Positions 5,912-15,183 of a stretch of DNA of 64,000 bases are shown here, one piece after another (the first letter of the stretch is position 1; every line of letters starts with the position of its first letter). A model generated the notes under the pieces. That model was not told where the DNA came from. It searched no databases and worked only from the letters and a program-made list of their open reading frames with translations. The DNA comes from Chitinophaga silvatica (lineage in GTDB: Bacteria; Bacteroidota; Bacteroidia; Chitinophagales; Chitinophagaceae), in assembly GCF_003419895.1 (NCBI RefSeq), contig NZ_QPMM01000015.1, positions 49,864-113,863 of the forward strand. The letters are read 5' to 3'. Position numbers and translations under genes: made by a program.

Positions 5912-8900
5912 ATGAAAATTGCTATTGCATGCAGCTATGGGCTGCTGCTGTCGGCTACTGCCATGGCACAAAATCTCCATTCAGCCAGGCAATCAGACAC
6001 TATTTCTCCGGCCAAAAAATCTGTCGTACAAAATAATATCTCCTTATCCGGAAGAATTATTGACGCTAAAACTCAACAACCAATTAATGGAGCTTTAGTA
6101 CATATCAAAGGTACTACCCATGAAGTACTAACGGGAAACAATGGAGAATTCGCATTACTTACTGGTCAGAAAGTTCCGGTTATTTATCAGATTTCAGCTT
6201 TGGGCTATAAGTTAAAAGAGCTTTATGCCGATAAAGCCCATTTCGGAAATATTGGTCTGGAAGAATTAAGTACACAGTTAAATGATGTGGTAGTAGTTGG
6301 ATATGGAACACAGAAACGTAAGGATTTAACCAGTGCTATTGCATCCATAAAAGGTAGTGAAGTTGTAACAGTTCCCGTTGCCAGCTTCGATGCTCAATTA
6401 CAGGGCCGGGCTGCCGGTGTTCAGATCAATTCAAATACCGGGGTACCCGGTGATGGCGTATTTGTGAGGGTACGTGGCACCAGTTCTATTAATGCAGATA
6501 ACAATCCTCTCTATATTATCGATGGCGTTTTTATTAATAATTCAAGTCTGCAAACCGTAAATACTGGTGGAAGACAAACCTCTCCACTGGCCGACTTAAA
6601 CCCTTCAGATATCGAAAATATTGAGGTCTTAAAGGATGCAAGTGCTACAGCCATTTATGGTTCAAGAGGGGCAAATGGAGTAGTTATCGTAACTACTAAA
6701 AGAGGAAAGTATAATGCAAAGGCAAAACTCAATCTCGATATTTCTTCCGGTGCTTCCTGGGCCCCCAAATTATGGGATTTAACCACCGGACCGGAACATG
6801 CTACTCTAATAAATGAGTTTTATGCCAATTCACTGGCAGATGCAACGGCAGCAGGAGACCAGGCCGGTATTAAGAAATATGCTTTGCCTCCTTTTCGTTC
6901 TTTAACGGATCAACCTGGTACTCAACCTGCGCCTCGCGGATTACCTTCCGAGCAAAAAACATATGATCGCCTACACGAAATCTTCAGAACTGCTGAGCTT
7001 CAAAACTATAATTTATCTCTTGCCGGTGGTAACCGCGATACCCGTTATTATTTCGGTGGAGGGTACTCAAAACAGGATGCGATTCTAAGACCAATTGGTT
7101 TTGAAAGGGCAAGTTTTAAACTGAATATTGATCAGCGCATCAACGACCGTATAACCTTAGGAAGTAGTAATAGTTTTTCAAGAAGCTTGAGAAGCCAGGG
7201 CAGATCTGGCGATGGCCCGCAGGGTGGATTATTACAGGCTGCTTTACATACTCCAACCTATCTTCCCGAAAATAATGCAGATGGCACTCCAGCCAGATGG
7301 GCAGGGTTCGACAATGTTCGGGTACTGATCGATAACTATGATGTACATACGACCAGTTTGCGTTATATCGGAAATCTCTTCCTGGATGCGGAAATACTTC
7401 CCGACCTTAAGTTTCATAGTCAGATCAGTATTGACTATAACAATTACAATGAATCAGAATACTGGAATAATCTGACTCAGCTGGGTGGTGGTACAACCAA
7501 TGGATTAGCCACTTCTGCCATTACTCAGAATACCTCCTGGATTAATGAACAAACCTTAACCTGGAGAAAACAGATAGCTACAAAGCATTCCCTGGGAATT
7601 TTGGTAGGAAATACCTTACAAAGTAATACTGAAACCCTCACCTCGGCGCAAGGATCAGGATTTCCCAATAATGCCTATAAACTAATTTCTTCGGCTGCTA
7701 CCCGCACTTCTTCACAAACCTGGACCAGGAACAATCTGGCTTCCTTTTTTTCCAGGATTGATTATAACTATGATGGTAAGTATTATTTGGGTGCCAGTGT
7801 AAGGGCAGATGGCTCCTCAAAATTCGGAGATAATGTGAAATGGGGGTATTTCCCATCCATAAGTGGTTCCTGGCGTCTTAAAGAGGAGAATTTCCTGAAA
7901 CAGGTAAAAGGAATTAGCGACCTCAAACTTCGTTTAAGTTATGGAGTTACCGGAAACCAGTCAGGTATCAGCAACTTCGCTGCTAAAGGCCTTTGGTCTG
8001 GTGGCTCAGGATATCCTGATAACTCAAGTGGCGACCAACCCGGTACAACTCCCTTACAACTGCCAAACCAGGAACTGCAATGGGAAAGAACCAGTCAGTC
8101 TAATCTGGGTATTGACCTTGGACTGTTAAATGGCAGAATAAATCTGACGGCTGATTTCTATAGAAAATATACCAGCAATTTATTACTTCAACTCCCCAAA
8201 GCCGGTGTAACTGGCTTCTCATCCTATTATAGCAATGTCGGAGAAATAAGTAATAAGGGTTATGAAATAGGCATCAATACAATCAATATTTCAACTCCAC
8301 ATAGTACATGGACCACCAGTTTCAACATTGCAGGAAATAAGAACAGAATTGAAAAACTACCAACACCAATTTACCAATACAACAGAGATTGGATCATTAT
8401 GCAGGAAGGATCTCCAATGTATTCATTCTGGCTGTACAAGCAGATAGGGGTAGATCCTCAAACAGGTAACGTAATTTTTGAAGGGGCTAAAGATGGCAAG
8501 CTTCCTGTATCTGCCCGTCAGGTTATGGGTAATGCAATGCCTGATTTTTACGGTGGATTGAGCAATACAGTTACCTGGAATGGATTTGATCTCAGCGTAT
8601 TATTTACATTCCAGTATGGCAATGAGATATATAACCTGAACCGATTCTTCGGAGAGGGTGGGGGAACCAGAGATGCCAACCGTGTTTTGTTTGCCAATCA
8701 GCTCAATCGCTGGCAGAAGCCCAACGATATAACTGATGTTCCCCGCCTTACTGCCTACGGGTTAAACTATACAATTGATCAAAACAGCCGTTTCCTGGAA
8801 GATGGATCTTTCGTTCGTCTGAAATCCCTCACACTTGGATATACCATTCCTAAGTCAATCACCGAAAAATGGAAGATTCAACAACTGCGTGTATACTTTA

Positions 8901-9046
8901 TCGGTAGTAATCTTTGGTTGCTGACTAAATATACAGGTCTGGACCCTGAGTCGAATGTTACTGGACTGCAAACCGTTCAGGGCCTCGATTTGGGTACACC
9001 ACCCCAACCACGCAGTGTTCAGTTCGGAGTAAATGTTACGCTTTAA
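5912..9046 (+). CDS. SusC/RagA-family TonB-dependent outer-membrane receptor
   Basis: The 1044-aa product has a signal peptide (residues 1-20, cut after AMAQ), then a carboxypeptidase-regulatory-like domain (about 43-125), the DVVVVGYGTQ segment before the plug, a plug domain with VRVRGTSSINADNNPLYIID, and a long 22-strand beta barrel to the C-terminus, which ends in a hydrophobic strand (FGVNVTL). Such receptors import large or bound nutrients across the outer membrane with a SusD lipoprotein and TonB energy. It heads an operon with SusD 17 nt downstream. The later operon genes are SoxCD-like and not glycosidases, so the cargo may be sulfur-related, which is inference. A long leader precedes it. 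Confidence 0.95.
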   Translation: MKIAIACSYGLLLSATAMAQNLHSARQSDTISPAKKSVVQNNISLSGRIIDAKTQQPINGALVHIKGTTHEVLTGNNGEFALLTGQKVPVIYQISALGYKLKELYADKAHFGNIGLEELSTQLNDVVVVGYGTQKRKDLTSAIASIKGSEVVTVPVASFDAQLQGRAAGVQINSNTGVPGDGVFVRVRGTSSINADNNPLYIIDGVFINNSSLQTVNTGGRQTSPLADLNPSDIENIEVLKDASATAIYGSRGANGVVIVTTKRGKYNAKAKLNLDISSGASWAPKLWDLTTGPEHATLINEFYANSLADATAAGDQAGIKKYALPPFRSLTDQPGTQPAPRGLPSEQKTYDRLHEIFRTAELQNYNLSLAGGNRDTRYYFGGGYSKQDAILRPIGFERASFKLNIDQRINDRITLGSSNSFSRSLRSQGRSGDGPQGGLLQAALHTPTYLPENNADGTPARWAGFDNVRVLIDNYDVHTTSLRYIGNLFLDAEILPDLKFHSQISIDYNNYNESEYWNNLTQLGGGTTNGLATSAITQNTSWINEQTLTWRKQIATKHSLGILVGNTLQSNTETLTSAQGSGFPNNAYKLISSAATRTSSQTWTRNNLASFFSRIDYNYDGKYYLGASVRADGSSKFGDNVKWGYFPSISGSWRLKEENFLKQVKGISDLKLRLSYGVTGNQSGISNFAAKGLWSGGSGYPDNSSGDQPGTTPLQLPNQELQWERTSQSNLGIDLGLLNGRINLTADFYRKYTSNLLLQLPKAGVTGFSSYYSNVGEISNKGYEIGINTINISTPHSTWTTSFNIAGNKNRIEKLPTPIYQYNRDWIIMQEGSPMYSFWLYKQIGVDPQTGNVIFEGAKDGKLPVSARQVMGNAMPDFYGGLSNTVTWNGFDLSVLFTFQYGNEIYNLNRFFGEGGGTRDANRVLFANQLNRWQKPNDITDVPRLTAYGLNYTIDQNSRFLEDGSFVRLKSLTLGYTIPKSITEKWKIQQLRVYFIGSNLWLLTKYTGLDPESNVTGLQTVQGLDLGTPPQPRSVQFGVNVTL

Positions 9047-9063
9047 AAATTAAATAATCCATT

Positions 9064-10425
9064 ATGAAAATATATTGGAAATATCTGCTTATTGTTGGTT
9101 TTAGTGCACTATCGGCCTGCCAGAAATTTCTGGATGTTCAACCTAGAGATGCTGTTTCAGATGAACTGACGATCGTAGACAAAACCTCCGCCAATACTGC
9201 TCTGAGAGGGGTATATAGGAAGTTGGCTGCCGATAGTTATTACGGCACTTTGTTTCAGACCTTTGGTTATCTGCCGGGAGATAATGTTCAGTGGACAGGT
9301 TCTCAGTCTGTTATTCAACAGTTCATCACGCATAAAATAAATGCAGACAATGGCAATCTGCAAAGTGTATGGACCGCTATTTATGCAACAATCAATGCAG
9401 CTAATCATGTAATCACCAAAGTGCCACTTGTACAGGATGCTACATTTTCCGCTGCAGACCGCAAGCAGATCATCGGTGAGGCATATTTCATCAGGGCTTT
9501 GTGCTACTTCGATCTGGCACGCACCTGGGGTAACGTTCAGATTACTTTAACCCCCACCTTAAGTGCATCAGACAAGAGTGATTTAAAAAATAGCACCCAG
9601 GCGCAGGTGTATACCCAGGTACTAACAGATTTAAATGCTGCTGATAGCCTATTATTGCCTCCGGCAAGCCCTAATCCTGTTAGAGCAAATCAACAAACTG
9701 CATGGGCATTAAAAGCCAGATATTATCTGTACCAGAAAGATTATGTACAGGCAGCTAATTATGCTGGTAAAGTACTGGCCGATAAAAAGACCTATTCGCT
9801 CCTTCATCCCTATAGCGCATTTTTTACACCTGCCAGTACATTGGCCACTAAGGAATCTGTTTTTGAACTCTCTTACAGTGCTACTTATACCAATGGCCAT
9901 CGTAATTCATGGCAGCCGCCAGTCAACAGTGGAACCAGGCAATGGGCTCCTTCAGACGCATTTATAGCATTGGTTAATGATCCACTGATTGGTGGCAACA
10001 GAAATGCACTTGTAGCTAAAACATCTGCCGGACTGTGGTATGGGAATCTCTATTACAGAAGTAGTCCATCCGTTGATCCCAGCTATGTAATCCGTATTGC
10101 AGAATTATACCTGATACGTGCAGAAGCATTGGCACAGCAAAACAAACTCGATGATGCAAGAGAGGATCTCAACGCCATCCGCGAAAGAGCGGGTCTGTTA
10201 CCTAATACAGCTACGGATAAAGAGGCTTTACTGCTTGCCATTGAAAATGAAACAAGGATTGAGTTTGCTCTGGAACCCCACAGATGGTTCGATCTGGCAC
10301 GTACTGACCGTGCTGGTGCCGTACTAAATGTAACGGATAAACGCTTGTACTTATTTCCTATTCCTGCAAATGAAATCGTATTGTCTAATCATTTGCTGAA
10401 ACAGAATCCCGGATACGACGAATAA
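9064..10425 (+). CDS. SusD/RagB-family surface lipoprotein
   Basis: The 453-aa product has a lipoprotein signal ending FSALSAC, with Cys19 as the lipid-bearing residue, and then QKFLDVQPRDAVSD, a typical SusD beginning. Helical TPR-like segments (AYFIRALCYFDLARTWG) and the conserved C-terminal block (RIAELYLIRAEALAQ, LNAIRERAGL, ETRIEFALEPHRWFDLARTD) identify the family. It should cap the SusC barrel and bind the imported ligand. It is somewhat short compared with the usual 500-600 aa, which suggests a compact ligand-binding face. It starts 17 nt after SusC and is followed after 23 nt by a membrane-protein gene in the same operon. Confidence 0.95.
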   Translation: MKIYWKYLLIVGFSALSACQKFLDVQPRDAVSDELTIVDKTSANTALRGVYRKLAADSYYGTLFQTFGYLPGDNVQWTGSQSVIQQFITHKINADNGNLQSVWTAIYATINAANHVITKVPLVQDATFSAADRKQIIGEAYFIRALCYFDLARTWGNVQITLTPTLSASDKSDLKNSTQAQVYTQVLTDLNAADSLLLPPASPNPVRANQQTAWALKARYYLYQKDYVQAANYAGKVLADKKTYSLLHPYSAFFTPASTLATKESVFELSYSATYTNGHRNSWQPPVNSGTRQWAPSDAFIALVNDPLIGGNRNALVAKTSAGLWYGNLYYRSSPSVDPSYVIRIAELYLIRAEALAQQNKLDDAREDLNAIRERAGLLPNTATDKEALLLAIENETRIEFALEPHRWFDLARTDRAGAVLNVTDKRLYLFPIPANEIVLSNHLLKQNPGYDE

Positions 10426-10448
10426 TTCATTCGCTAAATGCTACAACT

Positions 10449-11756
10449 ATGAGTAATAATCAAAAAATACTATTCAAAGTAGTATTTGTCTACTTCCTCC
10501 TGCAGGCGTTGCCACTGGATTGGAAGTTTTATCAGACTTTATTTTCAATCAATTTATTGCATCTTCAGTATGAGGATATTTTCAATCTTGCTAACTATAC
10601 AACAAGATTCAGCAAGGGGCCTGCGACCTTTGAAGATTGGGGAATTCTGTTCCTGATATCCATTCTGATTGTTGGAATCTGGACATTCACAAAAAGAACT
10701 ATTATTCATGATTATGATAAGGCGTTCTATTGGTTGAGAACCATTTTAAGATACCGTGTGGCATTGGCTTTGCTGACTTATGGATTCCTGAAGTTTTTTG
10801 TTTTACAATCTCCTTATCCATCTATCAGTAGTCTGAATACCCCATATGGAGAATTTAACAGGTGGAAATTGTTTTCATTAAGTCTGGGTATCGTTCCATC
10901 CTATGAATTGTTTCTGGGGTTGGTGGAAATTATTCTGGCGGGTTTGCTGATTTATAGGAAAACAGCCAGTATTGCGGCTTTTATAATCCTTGTGTATTGC
11001 GGAAACATCTTTGTTTCCAATGTTGCCTATGAAGGTGGTGAAGTTGTATATAGTTTATTGTTGATCACTTATGCGCTTGTGATTATCAGTCCGGATTTGG
11101 AAAGAATAATCAGGTTGATACTATTTCAGCAACCTGCAAAAGCTAGCACATTTAAACCGGTTTATAATCGTCGGATCCTCAGAATTGTTTTGAAAGGAGT
11201 ATTTGTTCTGTTTTTTGTATTGATATATGGAGTGAAAACAGGCATCAGCGCCAAATCTGATCCTTATCAGTATCCGACGGTAAAAGGACTGAAAGACGCC
11301 GCCGGATTGTACAACGTTTCTACCTTTATCAGAAATGGAGATACATTATCATACTCCTTATCCGATACTGTCAGATGGCGGAATGTAGTGTTTGAAGAGT
11401 GGAATACAATAAGTATTCTCACCAATCTGCCTGCTCCAATTAATACAAATAATGAGCATCTGGTAACAACCAACTCACAGCAACGATTATACGAAACAGA
11501 AGGAACCAACGGCAGGCATTACTATACTTATAAGAATGATGAGGCTGAGGAAAGCCTACATTTAGTGAACCGCCTTCCTGGTCTGCAATCAGATAAGTTC
11601 ACCTTACATTACTTCCGCCCCGATTCATCTACAATTATATTGAATGGAGTTTCTCCGGCGAACGATACAATTCAGGTAGTATTAACTAAACTGAACAAGG
11701 CGTATTTGCTGGAAGAAGCCAGGGGTAAAAGCAGAAACAGAAAATTAAAACTTTAA
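10449..11756 (+). CDS. DoxX-like integral membrane protein, first of a tandem pair
   Basis: This 435-aa protein has no signal peptide but about seven hydrophobic segments: near 8-27, 65-82, 100-118, 148-168, 172-190, 200-216 and 250-270. An extramembrane C-terminal domain of some 160 residues follows. Central motifs SPYPSISSLNTPYGEF and GIVPSYELFLGLVEIILAG resemble the four-helix core of DoxX/MauE-type membrane proteins, which are linked to sulfur and redox chemistry. It is clearly paralogous to the next gene: both share DPYxxPxVxGxK and the DTVRWRNVVFEEWNT / DSVRWQEVTFENWST block. The biochemical function is unknown. Position before SoxD- and SoxC-like genes suggests a membrane electron-transfer or assembly role. 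Confidence 0.6.
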   Translation: MSNNQKILFKVVFVYFLLQALPLDWKFYQTLFSINLLHLQYEDIFNLANYTTRFSKGPATFEDWGILFLISILIVGIWTFTKRTIIHDYDKAFYWLRTILRYRVALALLTYGFLKFFVLQSPYPSISSLNTPYGEFNRWKLFSLSLGIVPSYELFLGLVEIILAGLLIYRKTASIAAFIILVYCGNIFVSNVAYEGGEVVYSLLLITYALVIISPDLERIIRLILFQQPAKASTFKPVYNRRILRIVLKGVFVLFFVLIYGVKTGISAKSDPYQYPTVKGLKDAAGLYNVSTFIRNGDTLSYSLSDTVRWRNVVFEEWNTISILTNLPAPINTNNEHLVTTNSQQRLYETEGTNGRHYYTYKNDEAEESLHLVNRLPGLQSDKFTLHYFRPDSSTIILNGVSPANDTIQVVLTKLNKAYLLEEARGKSRNRKLKL

Positions 11757-11767
11757 AATCTATTAAG

Positions 11768-13417
11768 ATGTCACAAGTAATAGATGAACCAGTTATTGAA
11801 GAAAGCATACAGAACCATCAACCTACCGTAGTAGCTACAAAAGGTAATCTCCCTGTATGGAAGAACTGGCAATTAATTTTATTTAGAATAGGCTTTATCT
11901 TTTTTATTGCTATTTCTATTCCTAATTCCGTTGCATGGTACCAGCAATTGGCCCAATTGAATTGGTTAAAGCTAAATTACCGCGACTTGTATGATATAGC
12001 GAGATTTGGCTCAGGAATTAACTTTCTTGGGAATACAATCTTTGGCAGCAGTCTGTTGGGATATGCCAACTGGATTACTACAGCTTTGATAGCAGTAGCA
12101 GGGGCCGCTATCTGGACACTCATCGTTAAAGTCAGGAAATTACCACGTAACGAATATTATAGTGCCTGGTATTGGTTACGCGTAGTGGTAAGATACAGAG
12201 CTGGTATAGGAATTATTGGTTTTGGATTTACAAAACTTCTTCCGGTGCAAATGCCATATCCTTCATTTGGAATCTTAAATACCAACTTTGGAGATCTTAC
12301 CGCCCAGAAACTTTATTGGCTATCTATTGGCATTGTGCCCTGGTACCAGGTTTTTGCCGGTGTAGTAGAAGTGGCAGCTGGTACTTTACTCTTCTTCCGT
12401 AAAACCACAACATTAGGCTCAATTTTGCTTTTGGGTGCATTGGGCGATATTGTATATGTCAATTTTGCCTACGATGGGGGTGTGCATGTTTACAGCAGCT
12501 ATTTTGTATTGCTGGCAGCGCTTCTGCTGGTTAATGATATTCCTAAAGTCTGGAAATTATTGGTACAGGAGAAAGATGTTGTACCGGTTAATTACTATCC
12601 TGATTTGTCTAACAGCTGGATTAAATATTTACGTGTTTCACTCAAATCATTTACCATATTCTTATTTCTGGGAGTACTGTTTTATCTACAATTGATCAAC
12701 TTCCTGTATGATCCGTATAAACAGCCATCAGTAGCCGGAGTAAAAGAATTGAGAGGAAATTATGCAGTTACAACCTTTAAGCTAAACGGAGAGGTTATTC
12801 CCTACAATCCTACGGATTCTGTAAGATGGCAGGAAGTAACCTTTGAAAACTGGTCTACACTGACCTTTAGAGTGAATAAGCCTCACTCACTCGATTTATC
12901 TAATGGAGGAGGAGATCCGCAAAGAGATGTAAACCGGACCTTTGAAATTACCGGCTTGGCAGGAGGGCAAAGAGCCTTTCATTACTATGCAGATGAGGTA
13001 AATAAGGTGCTTTATCTGGAAGATAAATATAAACCGGTACCGGATCGCAGAAACCGTACCGCCGGGGTAGGCGGAGATGGAGGAGCTCCGGTAGATGAAG
13101 TTGCAGAACAAGCTGCTGCAAAGGAAACAGCTAAGGAGAAGAAAGACTGGATCCCTGCTGAAGCCAGGAAGAATATTGGCGATGAAGAATATAAAATCGA
13201 TCCAAAAGCCTATTCTGCAAGGAGAGCCAGAGAATTTGCCAAAGCTCCGAAAGGTGAGATCAGAAAGCGGTTTGTTGTAAAATATGAAACACTTGATGGG
13301 TCACATATAATTCTGACGGGTGAAGATGAAAATAAGAATAGTCTGTATGTAGAACTGGCCAGAATAGAGAAACCGTATGCGCTTTCTCCCAGTGCTTTAC
13401 AAGCCGGAAAATATTAG
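11768..13417 (+). CDS. DoxX-like integral membrane protein, second of a tandem pair, with charged insertion
   Basis: This 549-aa paralogue of the preceding protein has the same order of hydrophobic segments and the motifs MPYPSFGILNTNFGDL and GIVPWYQVFAGVVEVAAG. It carries an extra N-terminal tail of about 30 residues and, near 425-510, a roughly 85-100-residue hydrophilic insertion rich in Lys, Glu and Ala (AEQAAAKETAKEKKD). The end (SHIILTGEDENKNSLYVELA) realigns with the first copy. The pair probably arose by tandem duplication and may form a heteromeric membrane complex with the cytochrome and SoxC-like subunits. It starts 11 nt after the previous stop and ends 4 nt before the cytochrome ATG, so co-expression is very likely. 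No enzyme motif is recognisable. Confidence 0.6.
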   Translation: MSQVIDEPVIEESIQNHQPTVVATKGNLPVWKNWQLILFRIGFIFFIAISIPNSVAWYQQLAQLNWLKLNYRDLYDIARFGSGINFLGNTIFGSSLLGYANWITTALIAVAGAAIWTLIVKVRKLPRNEYYSAWYWLRVVVRYRAGIGIIGFGFTKLLPVQMPYPSFGILNTNFGDLTAQKLYWLSIGIVPWYQVFAGVVEVAAGTLLFFRKTTTLGSILLLGALGDIVYVNFAYDGGVHVYSSYFVLLAALLLVNDIPKVWKLLVQEKDVVPVNYYPDLSNSWIKYLRVSLKSFTIFLFLGVLFYLQLINFLYDPYKQPSVAGVKELRGNYAVTTFKLNGEVIPYNPTDSVRWQEVTFENWSTLTFRVNKPHSLDLSNGGGDPQRDVNRTFEITGLAGGQRAFHYYADEVNKVLYLEDKYKPVPDRRNRTAGVGGDGGAPVDEVAEQAAAKETAKEKKDWIPAEARKNIGDEEYKIDPKAYSARRAREFAKAPKGEIRKRFVVKYETLDGSHIILTGEDENKNSLYVELARIEKPYALSPSALQAGKY

Positions 13418-13421
13418 TGTA

Positions 13422-13961
13422 ATGTTGCGTAGTATCTCTATTATTGGAATGCTGTTTTTATTGGTTGCCTGTAAAGGAAATAACGAAAAGTTTCCGGAGC
13501 GATATGGGTTTGGCCGGTTAGCTTCACAAGCTGAAATAGACTCTCAAAACATTTCAATCAGGCCCGATGGCCATGGATTACCAGCTGGTAGTGGCATTGC
13601 CGCTACCGGCAAAGTAATTTATCTGGCCAAATGCGCCATGTGTCATGGTCCTACTGGTACTGAACCAACAGCAAACAGACTGGTAGCTCCTTTTGGAGAT
13701 ACAACCAAATCAAAAACCATAGGGAATTACTGGCCTTATGCTACAACCATTTTTGATTATATCAGAAGAGCCATGCCATTCAATGCTCCTGGCTCATTAA
13801 CAAATGAAGAGGTGTATCATCTCACAGCATTTTTACTCTGCAGTAATCACATTATTGATAGTACAAAGATTATTAACCAGGTTACCTTACCTGAAATAGT
13901 AATGCCAGCAAAGCATTTATATGTAGATGACGATAGAAAAGGAGGCAATGAAGTAAAATAA
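13422..13961 (+). CDS. soxD: SoxD-like diheme-family cytochrome c lipoprotein (single heme site)
   Basis: The start is placed at 13422, giving 179 aa, because it yields a proper lipoprotein signal (MLRSISIIGMLFLLVAC, Cys17) right after the upstream stop; a longer frame from 13377 would overlap that gene. The heme motif is CAMCH (71-75) with probable axial Met118 in RRAMPF. The blocks FGRLASQAEIDSQ, IRPDGHGLPAGSG and GNYWPYATTIFDYIRRAMPF closely follow SoxD, the cytochrome subunit of sulfite (sulfane) dehydrogenase. Only one CxxCH is present, whereas classical SoxD is diheme. It would take electrons from the SoxC-like molybdenum subunit encoded 5 nt downstream and pass them to the respiratory chain. 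The lipid anchor fits a membrane-bound complex. Confidence 0.85.
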   Translation: MLRSISIIGMLFLLVACKGNNEKFPERYGFGRLASQAEIDSQNISIRPDGHGLPAGSGIAATGKVIYLAKCAMCHGPTGTEPTANRLVAPFGDTTKSKTIGNYWPYATTIFDYIRRAMPFNAPGSLTNEEVYHLTAFLLCSNHIIDSTKIINQVTLPEIVMPAKHLYVDDDRKGGNEVK

Positions 13962-13966
13962 CGTAT

Positions 13967-15181
13967 ATGGATCAGGAAAAGAAACTTCCAAGAAGGGCTA
14001 TGATAAAGGCAGCTGCTATTTCAGCAACTGCTGCTTTTGTAGGAAAAGTAAATCTTCCGGCTACAGAACAGCCAACCAACGACGATCCCACTAAAATTCA
14101 GGGAACTCCGCCCGGTAAAGTTGGAACCCGCTCGCCATTTGAACAACCATCAAAGAAGGCTTCCGATATTTCAGGAAGAACGCCGTTACAGGATTTGTAT
14201 GGAATTATTACCCCTTCTGATCTCCATTTTGAAAGAAGTCATGCAGGCGTTCCGGCTATAAATCCCGACAAATATGAGTTATTGATTCACGGAATGGTTG
14301 AACGTCCAATGATTTTTAAACTTAAGGATTTAAAGCGTTTTCCGGCTATTAGCCGGATTGCATTTATTGAATGTTCGGGCAATTTCAGATCCGGTAAAGA
14401 AACGATGACACCACAGGAAATCTGTGGTTTAACGAGTCAGAGTGAATGGACAGGAGTAATGCTATCTACCCTGTTTCGCGAAGTAGGAGTTAGCCCAAAA
14501 GCAACCTGGTTTTTGGCAGAAGGTAGCGATGCTGCTGTGATGACCAGAAGTATTCCGGTTGAGAAAGGATGGAAGGATGCCATGATTGCATATGGGCAAA
14601 ATGGGGAGGCTATCAGGCCTGAACAGGGGTATCCGGCGCGTTTGTTTCTGCCAGGTTGGGAAGGAAATATGAACGTAAAATGGATCCGCAGAATTGAACT
14701 TTCTGATCAGCCATTTATGACCCGTGAAGAAACTTCAAAATATACAGAAACGATTAAGGATCACAAGATCAGGCAATTTAGTTTTGATATGGATGCCCGT
14801 AGCATTATTACCTATCCGAGTTATCCTCAGGAGGTAGAAAAGGGCTGGATAGAGATAAGGGGTATTGCCTGGAGTGGAAGAGGGAAAATTGAAAGAGTGG
14901 AGATATCTACAGATGGAGGAAAGCATTGGCAATATGCAAGATTGCAGGAGCCGGTTTTGGACAAAGCCCATACTTATTTTCGTTATTTATGGCATTGGGA
15001 TGGCAGCCCCACGGAAATCATGAGCAGGGCAGTAGACGATACGGGTTATTATCAGCCATTTTTGAAACAGCTGATAGATGCAAGGGGTGCCGAGATGGGA
15101 GGATACCATTTAAACCCCGTTACCTCCTGGCTTATAGAAAGAGGAGGTAGAGTATTGTTTAAACCTGAAAAATGGAAATAA
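13967..15181 (+). CDS. soxC: SoxC-like sulfite dehydrogenase, molybdenum subunit
   Basis: The 404-aa product has a Tat signal (PRRAMIKAAAISATAAF), as expected for a cofactor-loaded periplasmic enzyme. The core follows SoxC of the sulfite-oxidase family: PLQDLYGIITPSDLHFERSH, HGMVERPMIFKLKDLKRFP, FIECSGN with the probable Mo-ligating Cys136, AEGSDAAVMTRSIP, YGQNGEAIRPEQGYPARL, LPGWEGNMNVKW and MTREETSKYT. A Mo-co dimerisation domain fills the C-terminal part. With the SoxD-like cytochrome it should oxidise sulfite or a sulfane group. No SoxXA, YZ or B gene is in the window. Its stop lies 2 nt from the convergent stop of the next gene and no terminator is seen. Confidence 0.92.
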   Translation: MDQEKKLPRRAMIKAAAISATAAFVGKVNLPATEQPTNDDPTKIQGTPPGKVGTRSPFEQPSKKASDISGRTPLQDLYGIITPSDLHFERSHAGVPAINPDKYELLIHGMVERPMIFKLKDLKRFPAISRIAFIECSGNFRSGKETMTPQEICGLTSQSEWTGVMLSTLFREVGVSPKATWFLAEGSDAAVMTRSIPVEKGWKDAMIAYGQNGEAIRPEQGYPARLFLPGWEGNMNVKWIRRIELSDQPFMTREETSKYTETIKDHKIRQFSFDMDARSIITYPSYPQEVEKGWIEIRGIAWSGRGKIERVEISTDGGKHWQYARLQEPVLDKAHTYFRYLWHWDGSPTEIMSRAVDDTGYYQPFLKQLIDARGAEMGGYHLNPVTSWLIERGGRVLFKPEKWK

Positions 15182-15183
15182 AG

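Noticed and set aside
5780..5980. 66-aa minus-strand frame across the SusC leader and start
   Set aside because: It runs through the terminator-like hairpin and into SusC; the sequence has no recognisable features. A non-coding antisense RNA explains the terminator better.
13422..15181. Full thiosulfate-oxidising Sox system
   Set aside because: Only SoxC- and SoxD-like genes are present; no SoxXA, SoxYZ or SoxB in the window.
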